From CAYOHP01 sp964403795 [NCBI: uncultured bacterium] (GTDB lineage: Bacteria > Muiribacteriota > UBA6191 > CAZXTJ01): 64,000 bases of DNA. The stretch covers positions 1 through 64,000 of the forward strand of contig CAYOHP010000012.1 in assembly GCA_964403795.1 (NCBI GenBank), given 5' to 3'. The notes under the pieces are model-generated. The model saw only the letters and a list, made by a program, of their open reading frames with translations, ran no database searches and was not told the origin of the DNA. Both the position numbers and the translations under genes were made by a program. Each line of letters begins with the position of its first letter. Within the stretch, counting starts at the first letter, position 1. Below are positions 14,746-25,700 of this stretch, piece by piece.

Positions 14746-15570
14746 TTACCACGAGCTGGTGCGGCCATCAAGCGGAAGCGAGCCCGGGGGAGCCCGATCT
14801 GGTGCGGAGGGCTCCGACCAATTTTCCCGGCGGGGAGCGCCCCCGGGACAAATGACCCGGGGCTCGCGAACGATCCCGGAGGGTCGGACCGGCGGGTTGA
14901 CCCGGGGGGTGAAGGCAAGCGAGAGGACGAGGGTCACCGACAGACCCTGGTCCGACAGGAGGCGCTGCATCCTGGCCAGGGTCGCCCCGGTCGTGACGAG
15001 GTCGTCGACGACCAGGACGTTCCCGGGACCGGGACACCGGGAGCGGCCGCTGACGAGCACCGCCTCGACGTGGCGGAACCGTTCCCGGGCCCCCAGCTCG
15101 CGGGTACGACCGGGGAGGTCGCACCGGCGGACCAGACCCGAGAGGAGAGGCAATCCGGTCCGCTCGGCGACCGCCGCGGCCAGGACCCGGGCGGGATGGT
15201 GAGGGCCTGCCGTGGCCCTGGAAGGTGGCGAGCAGACCCCGCGAAGTCCCAGGGACCGGATCAGTCCGGGGGAGACCAGGCTGGCGGCCCGGTCGGCCAG
15301 GATGCGGGAGAACCTAGGCTGGAAGCCTTCCTTGGCGACCCGGATCAGCGATGCCAGTCCGTCCTGGTAGGGACCGAGAGCGATCCGGGAGCGGCCAGGC
15401 AGGAGCCCCAAGAACCGGGGAGCCGGTCGGTACTCCTCTCCCGGGAGGCCGATCCAGACGGGGGACCTCGCCAGGTCGAGGGCGCAGGCCCGGCACAACG
15501 GGAGGGGGGGGACCCCGCACGCCGCGCACGGGGTCGGGAAGAACCAGGCCAGGAGGTGGTCGAGCCCCAT
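14746..15570 (-). CDS. comF: ComF-type phosphoribosyltransferase-like protein
   Basis: 274 aa from ATG 15570 (an upstream Met at 15624 lies inside a hairpin region and is less likely). Near residue 15 is a zinc-binding cysteine set, CAACG and CRAC. A phosphoribosyltransferase motif, VLVVDDLVTTGATL, is near residue 190. ComF proteins are needed for uptake or processing of single-stranded DNA in natural transformation; the biochemical role is unsettled. The last 50 residues are Pro/Arg-rich and not typical of the family. It follows lpxA by 71 bases and precedes flgM by 142. A ComFB protein lies at 28.3 kb, and pilin-like genes elsewhere in the window would fit competence, but that link is inference. 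Confidence 0.88.
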   Translation of the reverse strand: MGLDHLLAWFFPTPCAACGVPPLPLCRACALDLARSPVWIGLPGEEYRPAPRFLGLLPGRSRIALGPYQDGLASLIRVAKEGFQPRFSRILADRAASLVSPGLIRSLGLRGVCSPPSRATAGPHHPARVLAAAVAERTGLPLLSGLVRRCDLPGRTRELGARERFRHVEAVLVSGRSRCPGPGNVLVVDDLVTTGATLARMQRLLSDQGLSVTLVLSLAFTPRVNPPVRPSGIVREPRVICPGGAPRRENWSEPSAPDRAPPGSLPLDGRTSSW

Positions 15571-15600
15571 CCGGGAGAGACTCCACCGGCAGCCGCCGGG

Positions 15601-15635
15601 AATGCCACTCGCACCGGCTGGCATTCGCCCGGTGC
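15601..15635 (-). promoter_or_regulatory. Two mutually exclusive hairpins between lpxA and comF
   Basis: Stem A pairs 15611-15617 (GCACCGG) with 15629-15635 (CCGGTGC). Stem B pairs 15601-15607 (AATGCCA) with 15619-15625 (TGGCATT). The two overlap, so only one can form at a time. No U-run follows. Confidence 0.4.
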
Positions 15636-15641
15636 GGCGGA

Positions 15642-16418
15642 TCAGTTCCGGGTGATGCCCCTCTCGGAGCGCCGCAGGAAGTCGAGCAGGGAGAGGACCT
15701 CGGGTGCCGTCTCGACCTCCTGCTCGACCGCTTCGATGGCCTGGGAGACGTTGTAGTCGGATCGGAAGATCAGGGTGTAGGCCCGGCGCAGCGACCGCCT
15801 GGCCTCGGGGCTGATGTCCCGCCGTTCCAGCCCGACCGAGTTCAGCCCGAAGACCTTGAGGGGGCTGCCGCTGACCCGGATGAAAGGCGGAACGTCCTTC
15901 ACGACCTTGGACCAGCCGCCCACGTAGGCGAGGCGCCCGATCTTCACGAACTGATGGACACCCACGTAGCCGCCGAGTCCGGCGTGATCCTCGACCTGGA
16001 CGTGTCCGGCGAGGGTGGTGACGTTCGAGATGGTGATGTGGCTGCCCAGGATGCAGTCATGGGCCACATGGCAGTAGGCCAGGATCGCGTTGTGGTTCCC
16101 GATCACCGTCTTGCCGCCAGGAGCCGTCGCCCGGTTCACGGTGACGTACTCGCGGAAGATGTTCTCGTCCCCGATCTCGACGAAGCTGTCCTCGCCCTTG
16201 TACTTGAGATCCTGGCTCTCGGACCCGATCACCGCTCCGGTGTAGATGCGGTTGTTCTTCCCGATGCGGGTGAACCGTCCGATCAGGACATGGGCTCCGA
16301 CCTGGGTGCCCTCCCCGATCGTGACGTCGGCCTCGATCACGCTATAGGGGCCAACGCTGACGCCCTCGCCGAGTTCGGCTCGGGGACTGACCACGGCAGT
16401 GGGGTGGATGTCGACCAC
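15642..16418 (-). CDS. lpxA: Acyl-ACP--UDP-N-acetylglucosamine O-acyltransferase
   Basis: 258 aa. First step of lipid A synthesis: transfer of a hydroxyacyl chain from ACP to UDP-GlcNAc in the cytoplasm. The N-terminal two thirds is a left-handed beta-helix of hexapeptide repeats starting IHPTAVVSPRAELGEGVSVGP. The catalytic histidine lies in AILAYCHVAHDC near residue 120, and GVHQFVKIG follows. A C-terminal helical domain (SPEARRSLRRAYTLIFRS) is normal. It is the last gene of ompH-lpxD-lpxC/fabZ-lpxA, 27 bases after the LpxC-FabZ stop. Confidence 0.96.
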   Translation of the reverse strand: MVDIHPTAVVSPRAELGEGVSVGPYSVIEADVTIGEGTQVGAHVLIGRFTRIGKNNRIYTGAVIGSESQDLKYKGEDSFVEIGDENIFREYVTVNRATAPGGKTVIGNHNAILAYCHVAHDCILGSHITISNVTTLAGHVQVEDHAGLGGYVGVHQFVKIGRLAYVGGWSKVVKDVPPFIRVSGSPLKVFGLNSVGLERRDISPEARRSLRRAYTLIFRSDYNVSQAIEAVEQEVETAPEVLSLLDFLRRSERGITRN

Positions 16419-16445
16419 GGTAGGGGTATTCTGGTACCACCCCGA

Positions 16446-17744
16446 TCAATCGATCAAGGTGAATTTCAGGGTCCCTGTGGCCGCCACTTGGCCTCCGACC
16501 CGCGCCGTACCCTTGGCCCTCCCCATGGAGAGCTTGACCTTCTCGACCTCGATCTCGAGTTCGACCAGGTCCCCCGGGACGATGGGCTGGCGGAAGACCA
16601 CGCCGTCGAGACCGGTGAAGAAGGGCGTCTTTCCCTGGAAGCTCGGTTGGCAGAGCATCGTCACGCCTGCCACCTGGGCCAGGGCCTCCATGATGAGGAC
16701 TCCCGGCATGATGGGGCGTCCCGGGAAGTGTCCCTGGAAGAACGGCTCGTCGATGGTCACGGCCTTGACGCCCAGGGCCCGCTTGCCCACCTCCAGCTCC
16801 GTGATCCGGTCGACCAGGAGGAAGGGATACCGGTGGGGGAGGATCTTCTGGATGGCCCGGATGTCGAGCGGCACCGACGGGGTGGCGGCCTTGGTGGCGG
16901 CCAGGGCACCGTCCTTGAACAGTCGCTCGATCAGCCGGGTGTTCTGGAGGTGGCCGCTCCGGTAGGCCAGGAAGTGACCGTGGATCCGGGCTCCGGCCAG
17001 GGAGAGATCCCCGATCATGTCGAGGATCTTGTGGCGCACGAACTCGTCCGGGTGGCGCAGACCCTGGGGATTCATGATCTGGTCCCCGTCCACCACCACC
17101 GCGTTCTCGAGGCTCCCACCCAGCGCCAGACCCGCACTGCGGAGCTGCTCGACCTCCTGGCGCAGGCAGAAGGTACGGGCATCCATGATCTCGGTCCGGA
17201 AGGTGTCGGGATCGACGACCACGGTTCGGCTCTGGGTACCGATCGCGGTTCCCGGATACTCGAGGGTAAGGGTGATCCGGAAGTCCTCGCACGGGAGCGC
17301 AGTGACGCTGCCCCTACCGGAGTGGTAGGTCACCGGGAACAGGACCTGGTATCGCCTGCGAGGGGGATCCTGGTCGATGACGCCCGCTTCCTGGATGGCC
17401 GCCACGAAGGCTGCCGCCGAACCGTCCATGGCGGGAGGCTCCGGGGCGTCGAGCCGGACCACCAGGTTGTCGACTCCCAATCCGGCTGCCGCGGCCAGGA
17501 GGTGCTCAACGGTGTGGACTTCGTGACCGTCCCGGCGCAGCAGGGTCTCCCGGGAGCCAGGGACCACGAAACGGCGATCCGCGGGAATGGTGGGCGTTCC
17601 CGGGAGGTCGTCCCGGACGAACACGACTCCTGCATCCGGAGGTCCCGGTTCGAGGGTCATCCGCACCGGCTTCCCGCCATGCAGGCCCACACCTTCGAGG
17701 GTGGCGGAACCTGCCAGGGTGCGCTGGCAGTCGGGGGAAGCCAC
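16446..17744 (-). CDS. lpxC-fabZ: Bifunctional UDP-3-O-acyl-GlcNAc deacetylase / hydroxyacyl-ACP dehydratase
   Basis: 432 aa. Residues 1 to about 280 are LpxC, the zinc deacetylase that commits the cell to lipid A: GVGLHGG, TVEHLLAA (zinc His81), HKILDMIGDL (zinc His and Asp) and GHFLAYRSGH. From about residue 292 the chain is a complete FabZ, the fatty-acid-synthesis dehydratase: ILPHRYPFLLVDRI with the catalytic His, GHFPGRPIMPGVLIMEALAQ, and a hot-dog fold to the end. Fusions of this kind are known in Bacteroidetes and some other diderms. It balances two pathways drawing on the same hydroxyacyl-ACP pool. The start is 5 bases after the lpxD stop. Confidence 0.96.
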   Translation of the reverse strand: MASPDCQRTLAGSATLEGVGLHGGKPVRMTLEPGPPDAGVVFVRDDLPGTPTIPADRRFVVPGSRETLLRRDGHEVHTVEHLLAAAAGLGVDNLVVRLDAPEPPAMDGSAAAFVAAIQEAGVIDQDPPRRRYQVLFPVTYHSGRGSVTALPCEDFRITLTLEYPGTAIGTQSRTVVVDPDTFRTEIMDARTFCLRQEVEQLRSAGLALGGSLENAVVVDGDQIMNPQGLRHPDEFVRHKILDMIGDLSLAGARIHGHFLAYRSGHLQNTRLIERLFKDGALAATKAATPSVPLDIRAIQKILPHRYPFLLVDRITELEVGKRALGVKAVTIDEPFFQGHFPGRPIMPGVLIMEALAQVAGVTMLCQPSFQGKTPFFTGLDGVVFRQPIVPGDLVELEIEVEKVKLSMGRAKGTARVGGQVAATGTLKFTLID

Positions 17745-17749
17745 GGGGA

Positions 17750-18823
<1,074 letters not shown>

Positions 18824-18843
18824 GGGATTCTCCCGGAGGCCGA

Positions 18844-19383
18844 TCACTTGCCGCCGGCAGCCGTCGCCTTGCCGGGGACCTCGCCGCCGAGCGAGGTGAT
18901 CAGGGCCTCTGTGAGGTCCTCGGACTCCCCGTAGTAGGCCCACTGCTTCTCGATCACGAGATCGATGCGGCGGGTGCGGGCCAGCTTGGAGAGGGCCGTC
19001 TTGACGGCCTCCCGGATCTTCTCGAACTCCTCCTGCTCCAGATCCTGGAGCTTGGTCTTGTAGCGCTGGAACTTGGTCTGGAGCTCGAAGAGGAGGCGAC
19101 GCTTGGTGTTCTCCCGCTCCTTGACCTGGGCATCGTCCTTGGCGCCGGGCTTGGGGGCGTCCTTGCCGGGCTCGGAGAGTTCCTCGATCTTGCGACGATC
19201 CCGATCGATCTCCTCCTGGTACTCGTCCTTCTTCTGCTTCAGGAAGTAGGTGGTCTTGATGACCTCCGGGTACTGCCGGTAGACGAGCGCCATGTCGACG
19301 ACCCCGACCCGCTGCTGGGCCGAGGCCGAGGGGGCGAGGGAGAACAGGGCCAGGAGGGCAGTCGCCAGAACGATGCGCGCCAT
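18844..19383 (-). CDS. OmpH/Skp-family periplasmic chaperone
   Basis: 179 aa from ATG 19383. Another ATG two codons upstream sits directly on the GAGGAG ribosome site, so the second start, six bases after it, is preferred. Signal peptide ARIVLATALLALFSLAPSASA, then QQRVGVVDMALVYRQYPEV, the usual OmpH opening (a beta strand of the trimer body). A long charged coiled-coil of about 90 residues (the tentacles) follows, and a closing segment RIDLVIEKQWAYYG. It holds unfolded outer-membrane proteins in the periplasm. First gene of the lipid A operon, as in many diderms. Confidence 0.92.
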   Translation of the reverse strand: MARIVLATALLALFSLAPSASAQQRVGVVDMALVYRQYPEVIKTTYFLKQKKDEYQEEIDRDRRKIEELSEPGKDAPKPGAKDDAQVKERENTKRRLLFELQTKFQRYKTKLQDLEQEEFEKIREAVKTALSKLARTRRIDLVIEKQWAYYGESEDLTEALITSLGGEVPGKATAAGGK

Positions 19384-19461
19384 AGACATCTCCTCGAGAC
19401 GTGGTCGTCTCATGCCGGCCAGGGCGGCCCCGCCGGGGCTGCTCCGGAGACCGGATCAGGC

Positions 19462-19491
19462 ATAGTAACAACCCGGGCTTCCGGCAGGCAA
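19462..19491 (-). promoter_or_regulatory. Sigma-70-type promoter of the ompH-lpxD-lpxC/fabZ-lpxA operon
   Basis: On the minus strand TTGCCT (19491-19486), an 18-base spacer, TACTAT (19467-19462). Transcription would start near 19455, leaving a leader of about 72 bases. Confidence 0.5.
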
Positions 19492-19548
19492 CCGGGGCCC
19501 TGACCATGGGTGTCCGGACGGGGCGTCGGGTGACGCGGCGTCCGGCAC

Positions 19549-21036
19549 CTAGATGTGTTTCAGGGGATCCATGGGGACCCCGTTCTTGCGGAGTTCGAAG
19601 TGGAGGTGGGGGGCTGTGGCCAGGCCGGTGGCGCCGACCATGGCGATGGTCTCACCCTTCTGCACCCGCTGCCCTCGCTTGACGAGGAGCTTGGAGCAGT
19701 GGGCGTAGCGGGTGGTGTAGCCGGATGCATGCCGGATCTCGATGACCTTGCCGTAGCCTTCGAGCCAGCCGGCGAAGGTGACCTGGCCCTCCCGGGCGGA
19801 GCGGATCTTGCTCCCGGTCTGGGCCGCGATGTCGAGGCCCCGATGGGGGATCTTCCGGCCGTGGATGGGGTGGACCCGCATCCCGAAGTGGTCGGTCATC
19901 CGTCCGCTGAGCGGGAGCGAGAAGGGCTTGTCCCCCTGCCGCCGCCGCTCGAAGAGGATCTCCAGCTGGGAGGCGTCCATCCCCGCCGTCGGGATGCGCA
20001 GGATCTGCTCGGCCCGGAGCGAGCCGGAGTCGAGCCGATTGAAGGCCAGCAGCTCGGCGACCGTCAGGTCGTAGAGCTGGGCCACCGACCAGAGCGAGTC
20101 CCCGGGGCGGACGGTGTGAGGGAGCGAATCCGGTGCTTCGATGCGCAGGGTGTTCCCCGGTCGCAGGCTGTTGGGGTCGTCGATCCCGTTGGCCAGGGCG
20201 AGGGCCACGGGTGCGATCCCGAACCGGCGTGAGATCGAGGTCAACGTATCCCCGACCTGGATGGTGTAGTCGCGGGAGTTGGCGCCCTGCGCCTGGACGA
20301 TTCCGGGGGAAGGAGCGGTGCGGATCGGGACCGAACCCTCGGTCCCCAAGGCCCCTGCGGACGCCCCGCGGATCGGCAGCTGGAGCTGTTCGCCAGCCCG
20401 GAGCGAAGCCCCGAGAGTCGGGTTGGCGGCCCGGATGGCGTCCACCGTGAGCCCGAAGCTCCTGGCCAGGCTCCACAGGGTCTCGCCGGGTGCCACGACG
20501 TGGGACGCGGGCGTGGCGCCCGGGCCGGCCTTCGCATCCGTGACTTCCGAGGGGACGACCGAGCCCGGGAGGGCAGGGAATGCCTCGGGCTGGAGGATCT
20601 CCCCCGAGGTCGGCTCCATGGGGGAGTCGACCTCGGACTGGCCCAGGATGACCGACGAGATGTCGTCGACCTCCGGACCATCGGGGTCGTCGCCCGGGCT
20701 CCTGGCCTCGAGGTCGCCGTCCTCGCTCTCCTCGTTCGAGAGATCGTGGAGCGGGGGCGGCTGTTCCGGGTCCTCGGCACCGCCGGAGGCGAGGAGCGAG
20801 CTGGCAATCCGGACCAGGCGAGTCTCCGGGGGGACCCGGAATGCCTGGGTCACGCTCAACGCCGGCCGCTGGAAGGGGTCGGGGGTCGAGTCCGATCGGA
20901 TCGCCAGGTTCTGGAGTCCGATCAGTGCCCCGACCAGGGCCAGGGCAGGGAGGTAACGGGGCCGGGCGGAAGGGTCGAAGCGTCCTCGGGTCCGGGGCGG
21001 ACTGGGAAGCTCCCGGTCGCGATCGGGTTCGTGCAT
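19549..21036 (-). CDS. LysM-containing M23 peptidoglycan endopeptidase
   Basis: 495 aa from ATG 21036, preceded by AGGGAAAGG. An N-terminal hydrophobic segment (YLPALALVGALIGLQNLAI) anchors or exports it. A disordered acidic/Pro-rich stretch follows, then three LysM modules (VVAPGETLWSLARSFGL, IQVGDTLTSISRRFGI, TVRPGDSLWSVAQLYDL) that bind glycan strands. The C-terminal M23 domain is complete: MRVHPIHGRKIPHRGLDIAA holds the first His and Asp zinc ligands, and APHLHFEL holds the catalytic HxH. It should therefore be an active peptide-cross-link hydrolase, unlike EnvC/NlpD proteins that lost ligands. It lies between vanW and the lipid A operon. Confidence 0.93.
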   Translation of the reverse strand: MHEPDRDRELPSPPRTRGRFDPSARPRYLPALALVGALIGLQNLAIRSDSTPDPFQRPALSVTQAFRVPPETRLVRIASSLLASGGAEDPEQPPPLHDLSNEESEDGDLEARSPGDDPDGPEVDDISSVILGQSEVDSPMEPTSGEILQPEAFPALPGSVVPSEVTDAKAGPGATPASHVVAPGETLWSLARSFGLTVDAIRAANPTLGASLRAGEQLQLPIRGASAGALGTEGSVPIRTAPSPGIVQAQGANSRDYTIQVGDTLTSISRRFGIAPVALALANGIDDPNSLRPGNTLRIEAPDSLPHTVRPGDSLWSVAQLYDLTVAELLAFNRLDSGSLRAEQILRIPTAGMDASQLEILFERRRQGDKPFSLPLSGRMTDHFGMRVHPIHGRKIPHRGLDIAAQTGSKIRSAREGQVTFAGWLEGYGKVIEIRHASGYTTRYAHCSKLLVKRGQRVQKGETIAMVGATGLATAPHLHFELRKNGVPMDPLKHI

Positions 21037-21171
21037 GCGCCTTTCCCTGGGGAGGAAGCCGGAGCGGATCGCCCGCTCCAGCCAGCACATCGACACGAAG
21101 GGCGTTCCGGCTGAGGGTTTCGGCGCGTCGGGAACCAGGACGGGCTCGGGAAGAGGACTTCCCTTTGCCTG

Positions 21172-22755
21172 TTACCTGCCAGCGGGATCGAGCTCCCCGG
21201 GGCCTTCCTCGTCCTCGGAATCGGGACCCTCGGACCCGGCGGGTGAGGCCGGCCCCAGGAGGGAGGTGGGGACCGGGATCCGTGGCACCCGGAGACGGTC
21301 CCCGGTCCCGAGACGGATCCGGCTGGTGCGGGGGAGGTAGTCGATCGGACCGTCCCCGACCAGGGTCTCCCGGGTCGGCCTGCCGTCTGGTCGGAGGACC
21401 TTCTGGAAGATCTTCACCCGGAAGCCGTCCAGGCCCTGGCGCTCGACCAGCTCGAGACCCCTGGGCAGCTCGGGGTCCTGGACCAGTTCGGTCTTGTAGG
21501 GCACCCGCTCGGGGACCCCGACCCGGATCTCGACCTGGTCCTCGAGGCCGGGCAACGAATGGACCTGGACCTGGACCTCCTCAGGGGTCATCGAGCCGGT
21601 GATCCGCAAGGGCAGCGGCCACGGGTTCTCCACCTGGAGCACGCCACCTCCCAGGATCCGCACGTCGAAGCCCGGGGTGGTGTAGCCGAGTTCATGCCAG
21701 AAGTGGGGGTGGACCGTCCGGCGCACGACCTTCCCCCCGGACCGCAGGAGGGCCTGGAAGACGGCACTGGCGAGCTGGTCCACGCCGGCTCCGGGCTCGG
21801 TGGTCACCGGGAGCGGCTGGTCCAGGTAGCGGGCCAGGCCGGAGGTGAGCGACGTGCCTTCCACGGAGAGCGCCTCCAGGTATCCGGCTTCGGTGGTGAA
21901 GGGTCCGGCAGCCACCGAGAACGAGAAGGTCTCGTCGGGATTCAGGATCGTTCCATGGATCTTCCCCAGGGCCAGGGCGACATTGAAGAGACGACCCCGA
22001 TCCTTGGTCGGGAAACGGCTCCGGACCTTGGCCCTCTGCAGTCGGAACCCCTTCTCGGGATCCTCGGGATCCAGGGCCCACTCGACCCCCCGGTCCAGGA
22101 CCGAGGGAGCCCTCAGGTACCTGCGGGGATCCAGGGGGCGCTCCCGGATCAGGGCCTCGATCTGGTCCAGGATGGCGTCGAACTGCTCCGAGGCGGCGGT
22201 CTCGACGATCCGCAGTCGACCCTGGTCCCCGGGGAAGGCGTACAGACGCTTCCCGTCGCCTTCTCCCAGGGCCTTTCCGATGGCCTCCCTGGCATGGGCC
22301 CGATCGAACACCGGTTGCCAGGGAAGGTCGAAGGGCTGGAACTCGCACTCCAGGAAGCGGCGGGCCCGGTTCCAGAGCTCGTGACCGGCCTCGAGATCGA
22401 CGGCTTGCCGGTACAGGCCTTCCAGATCCACGGTGACCCGGTAGTGGTCTCCGAAGTGCAGGATCGAGAGGGAGTCGCCGCGCTCGAGCAGGACCGGGTC
22501 CCGGAAGGTGGACTCGAGGATGCTGGAGATCCTGGCGTCGAAGGCCTCCCGCGGCAGCCCGCCGACCTCGATGCCGAGGAAGCGGATCCCGGGGCGCGGG
22601 CTGGCATGGCGGAACCAGAGGCCGAGGACGGTGTGCAGCACGCCGGCCAGGAGGGCCCCGGTCAGGCACAGGACGAAGGGAACCTCCCACAGGAGATTCC
22701 AGGGGCTGCGACTCCGGCCCGGGCCGGGAGCAGAGGGAAGGGGATCGGCACTCAC
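21172..22755 (-). CDS. VanW-family membrane-anchored protein
   Basis: 527 aa from ATG 22755, whose first bases overlap the stop of the large TPR gene (ATGA). One transmembrane helix near residues 26-46 (VPFVLCLTGALLAGVLHTVLGLW). A peptidoglycan-binding-like region (FLGIEVGGLPREAFDARI) is followed by a VanW domain at about 250-380 (NVALALGKIHGTILNPDETFSFS). The C-terminal part has a G5-like motif (KIFQKVLRPDGRPTRETL). VanW proteins are linked to the cell wall but their biochemistry is not settled. Where most have GGGICQVSTTLY, this one has GAGVDQLASAVF, replacing the conserved Cys. The acidic tail is probably disordered. Confidence 0.82.
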   Translation of the reverse strand: MSADPLPSAPGPGRSRSPWNLLWEVPFVLCLTGALLAGVLHTVLGLWFRHASPRPGIRFLGIEVGGLPREAFDARISSILESTFRDPVLLERGDSLSILHFGDHYRVTVDLEGLYRQAVDLEAGHELWNRARRFLECEFQPFDLPWQPVFDRAHAREAIGKALGEGDGKRLYAFPGDQGRLRIVETAASEQFDAILDQIEALIRERPLDPRRYLRAPSVLDRGVEWALDPEDPEKGFRLQRAKVRSRFPTKDRGRLFNVALALGKIHGTILNPDETFSFSVAAGPFTTEAGYLEALSVEGTSLTSGLARYLDQPLPVTTEPGAGVDQLASAVFQALLRSGGKVVRRTVHPHFWHELGYTTPGFDVRILGGGVLQVENPWPLPLRITGSMTPEEVQVQVHSLPGLEDQVEIRVGVPERVPYKTELVQDPELPRGLELVERQGLDGFRVKIFQKVLRPDGRPTRETLVGDGPIDYLPRTSRIRLGTGDRLRVPRIPVPTSLLGPASPAGSEGPDSEDEEGPGELDPAGR

Positions 22756-25700
22756 TTCGGCTGGACCTCGTCACGATGCCGCCAGAGCAGGTACTGGGCG
22801 AGAGCATAGATCGCCAGGGCCGCGCACAGGGTGCACGCCAGCAGAAGGTCGACCGGACCATGCCCGAGCTCCGGGAACACCGTCCGGGCCAGGAAACCGC
22901 CCTCGGAGATCCGGAACAGGAGGAGCCCGGTCGTCGTCATCAGGAGGCAGACCGCGACCCCGGTCCATCCCAGGAAGGCCAGTCCCAGGCCAGGCAGGAA
23001 GAAGTTCAGGAACCGGGCGTGGCGGAAGGCCTCCTGGGCCAGCTCCTGGTTGGCCTCGTTCCCGAGGTACTCCCGACGGGTCGCGGGCTCGGCACAGTTG
23101 CGGCAGAAGAGTTTGTTGGCCTTGGTCTGCTGGCAGAGCGAGCAGAGCACCCGTTGGCAGTTGTGGCAGCGCAGCAGCACGATGTCGAGCCGCTCCCGGG
23201 CGAAGAGCAGGGCGCCGGCCAGGCCGCCCCCCAGCAGGAACCAGGTGAGGAATCCCAGGAGGGTCGCGTTCAGGGCCAGGAAATTCCGGCTCCCGAAGAA
23301 GCGGAAGAGCGGGTCGAGGGTCTCGGGAGGGAGCGGTTGGTCGAGGAGGGGGAGCCGGGAGATCTCCTCGGGGATCTGGTCGAGCTGCTCGATCAGGGCC
23401 TGGACGTCGGGGGAGGCGATCTCGACGGCCCAGCGATGGTACTGCTCGGATCTCTCCTTGTTGCCCTGGATGCGGAACACCGCCGAGAGATCGAAGAGGG
23501 CCCGGGCATTGCGGGGGTTGGTCCCGATGGCCTTGGAGAAGAGGTTCCGGGCCGTCTCGTACTCGCCCTTGCGGGCCGCCCACACGCCCCGGTTCACGAG
23601 CAGGGTCTCGTCGTCGGGCGCCAGGGCCGAGAGCTTCTGAAGGGTGCCGTCGGCCGCTTCCAGGTCCCCGTTGCGGAGCTGGCAGAGGGCGACCAGGTGG
23701 AGCGCGATCGGCTCGGGTCCTCGGGCCTGGAGCTCCCGTTGCAGGAACGGCACGATCCCGGTGTGCCCACCCGAGGCGACCTGTTCATAGGCTGCAAGCA
23801 TCCCGAAGTTGCTCCGGAGCGAGAGGGGGAGCAGGAGCGGGACCACCACCAATCCACCGAGCAGGATCCAGACTGCGGCGCGTTCCCGGCTGCGCATGTT
23901 GGCCCAGGCCAGGAAGGGCACGAAGACCACCAGGCCGGTCGGGAAGGCGACCAGCAGGCCCACCGGCAGGGTGAGCGAGAGCGGGAGGAGCCAGCCCTTG
24001 GCGGCCCAGAACTCGGTCAGCTGGTGGTGGAGCTCCGCGTAGTAGCGCACCACCAGGTAGATCGACCACCCGAGCATCGTGACCGTGAGGGTCAGGAACA
24101 GGATCAGCGCCAGGTCGCAGAGCAGGATCTGCCGGATCCAGTAGTGGCCCAGGGCGTCGAGGAGCCAACGGGGCAAGGTGCCCAGGGCGCCGAACAGGCT
24201 TCCCCGGGCCAGCTCCAGCTGGAAGCGCTCGGCGTGGAAGGTCAGGCTCTCCGGATCGAAGCGCCGCGCTTCCTCGAGGAGGATGAGGGCCAGGTCGTTC
24301 CGGGCGCGCTGCCTCCAGCCGGAGGCCTGTTTCAAGCAGTCCTCCGCCAGGGCTCCGGAGCGGGTGATCCCGAAGCTCAGGCGGATCTGCCGGGCCGAAC
24401 GGAAGAAGATCTCCGCCTGGGCCTGGAGTTCGGGATCGGCGAGCGACCAGGCCAAGCAGGCCAGACCCAGGCGATGGTGGTAGACCGCGTCGGCCAGGTG
24501 TTCGCGATGGGACCGTTCCCACAGGGCCCGTCCCTCGGTGCGGAGCCGGTCGGCCTCCCCGGTGTGCTGCGGGCTCTCGGCCCGGCGTCGGAGCACCCAG
24601 CCGAGCAGGAAGCGGGAGAGCCCGTGGGCCGGGTGGGCATCGGCGAACAGGCGAAGGGCCTGGAAGATGCGGTCGTCGAGGAGGTGGCCTGGGGAGAGGA
24701 GGGGGGCCCCCTCGTCGTCCCGGTCGAAGAACACCGCGGTCTCGGCGGCAGTCTCCCGGAGCAGGCGGATCTCGTCGTCCAAGGTCTTCTGGGAGGCCGC
24801 GCCCGAGGTGGCGGGACGGATGCTGATGCTGATCTGTTCCTTCAGCTGGCTGGCGTCCTGGAAGTAGGGATGCTGCTTGTGGGCGGCCTTCAGGAAGGTC
24901 GTCACATGCTCCAGGGCCTTGGCCGCCTCCCGGTCGCGGGCCAGGACCCGGGCCGCCAGGAAGTGGTCGACGGGATCGGCTTCGCTGGCCTCCAGGAAGC
25001 CCAGGAACTGGGTCCGCTCCTCGCTCCGGGGCTGCATCCCCTCGAGGCTGGCATCGAGATGGGTCCGGGCCATGGTGGCGAGGTCGGGATCGGGCTTCTC
25101 CTTGCGCTCGATCGAGAGCAGGTACCGGGCCAGGTAGACCCTCCCCAGGAGGTACTCGAGCATCGCCACGCCCGGGTGGCCGTCCCTGAGCTCCTCGAGG
25201 AAGAAGCGGAGGTCCTGCTGGTTGCCCTCGGTCAGGCGCGGGATCAGGCCGGCGAGCTGGAGGAAGACCGCGGGCCGGAAGTCGGAATTCGAGAGCAGGA
25301 CCACGTACTCCTGGAAGGCGTCGGACTCCCGCTTCTCGGCCACCGCCTGCTTGGCGAGCTCCTCGTGGTAGCCCTGGAAGCCCAGGCTCTTGGACCTCCG
25401 GGCCACCGCCAGCTTGGAGTGGGCGGCGTGGGCGAGCAGGGTGTTGGGGGAGAGATCCTTGACCTTGGCGAGCGCGTTCTCGGCCAGGTCGAGCCGCTTC
25501 TCGAACTCGGTGGGGGTGGGAGCCAGGCGGGCCAGGCCCAGGTAGACCTCGCCGATCTGGAGGTAGACCTGGCTGAAGTCCGGCTGCAGGTCGAGGGCCT
25601 GCAGGAAGGAGAAGAGGGCCTTCTCGAAATTCCCCTGTTCCTTGTAGTCGAGGCCGTCGAGGAACAGGGTCTCGGCCTGGAGCGTCACCGGTTCATCGAC

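Noticed and set aside
14023-15756. 577-codon plus-strand frame over flgM and comF
   Set aside because: Antisense to two recognised genes and lacks any domain.
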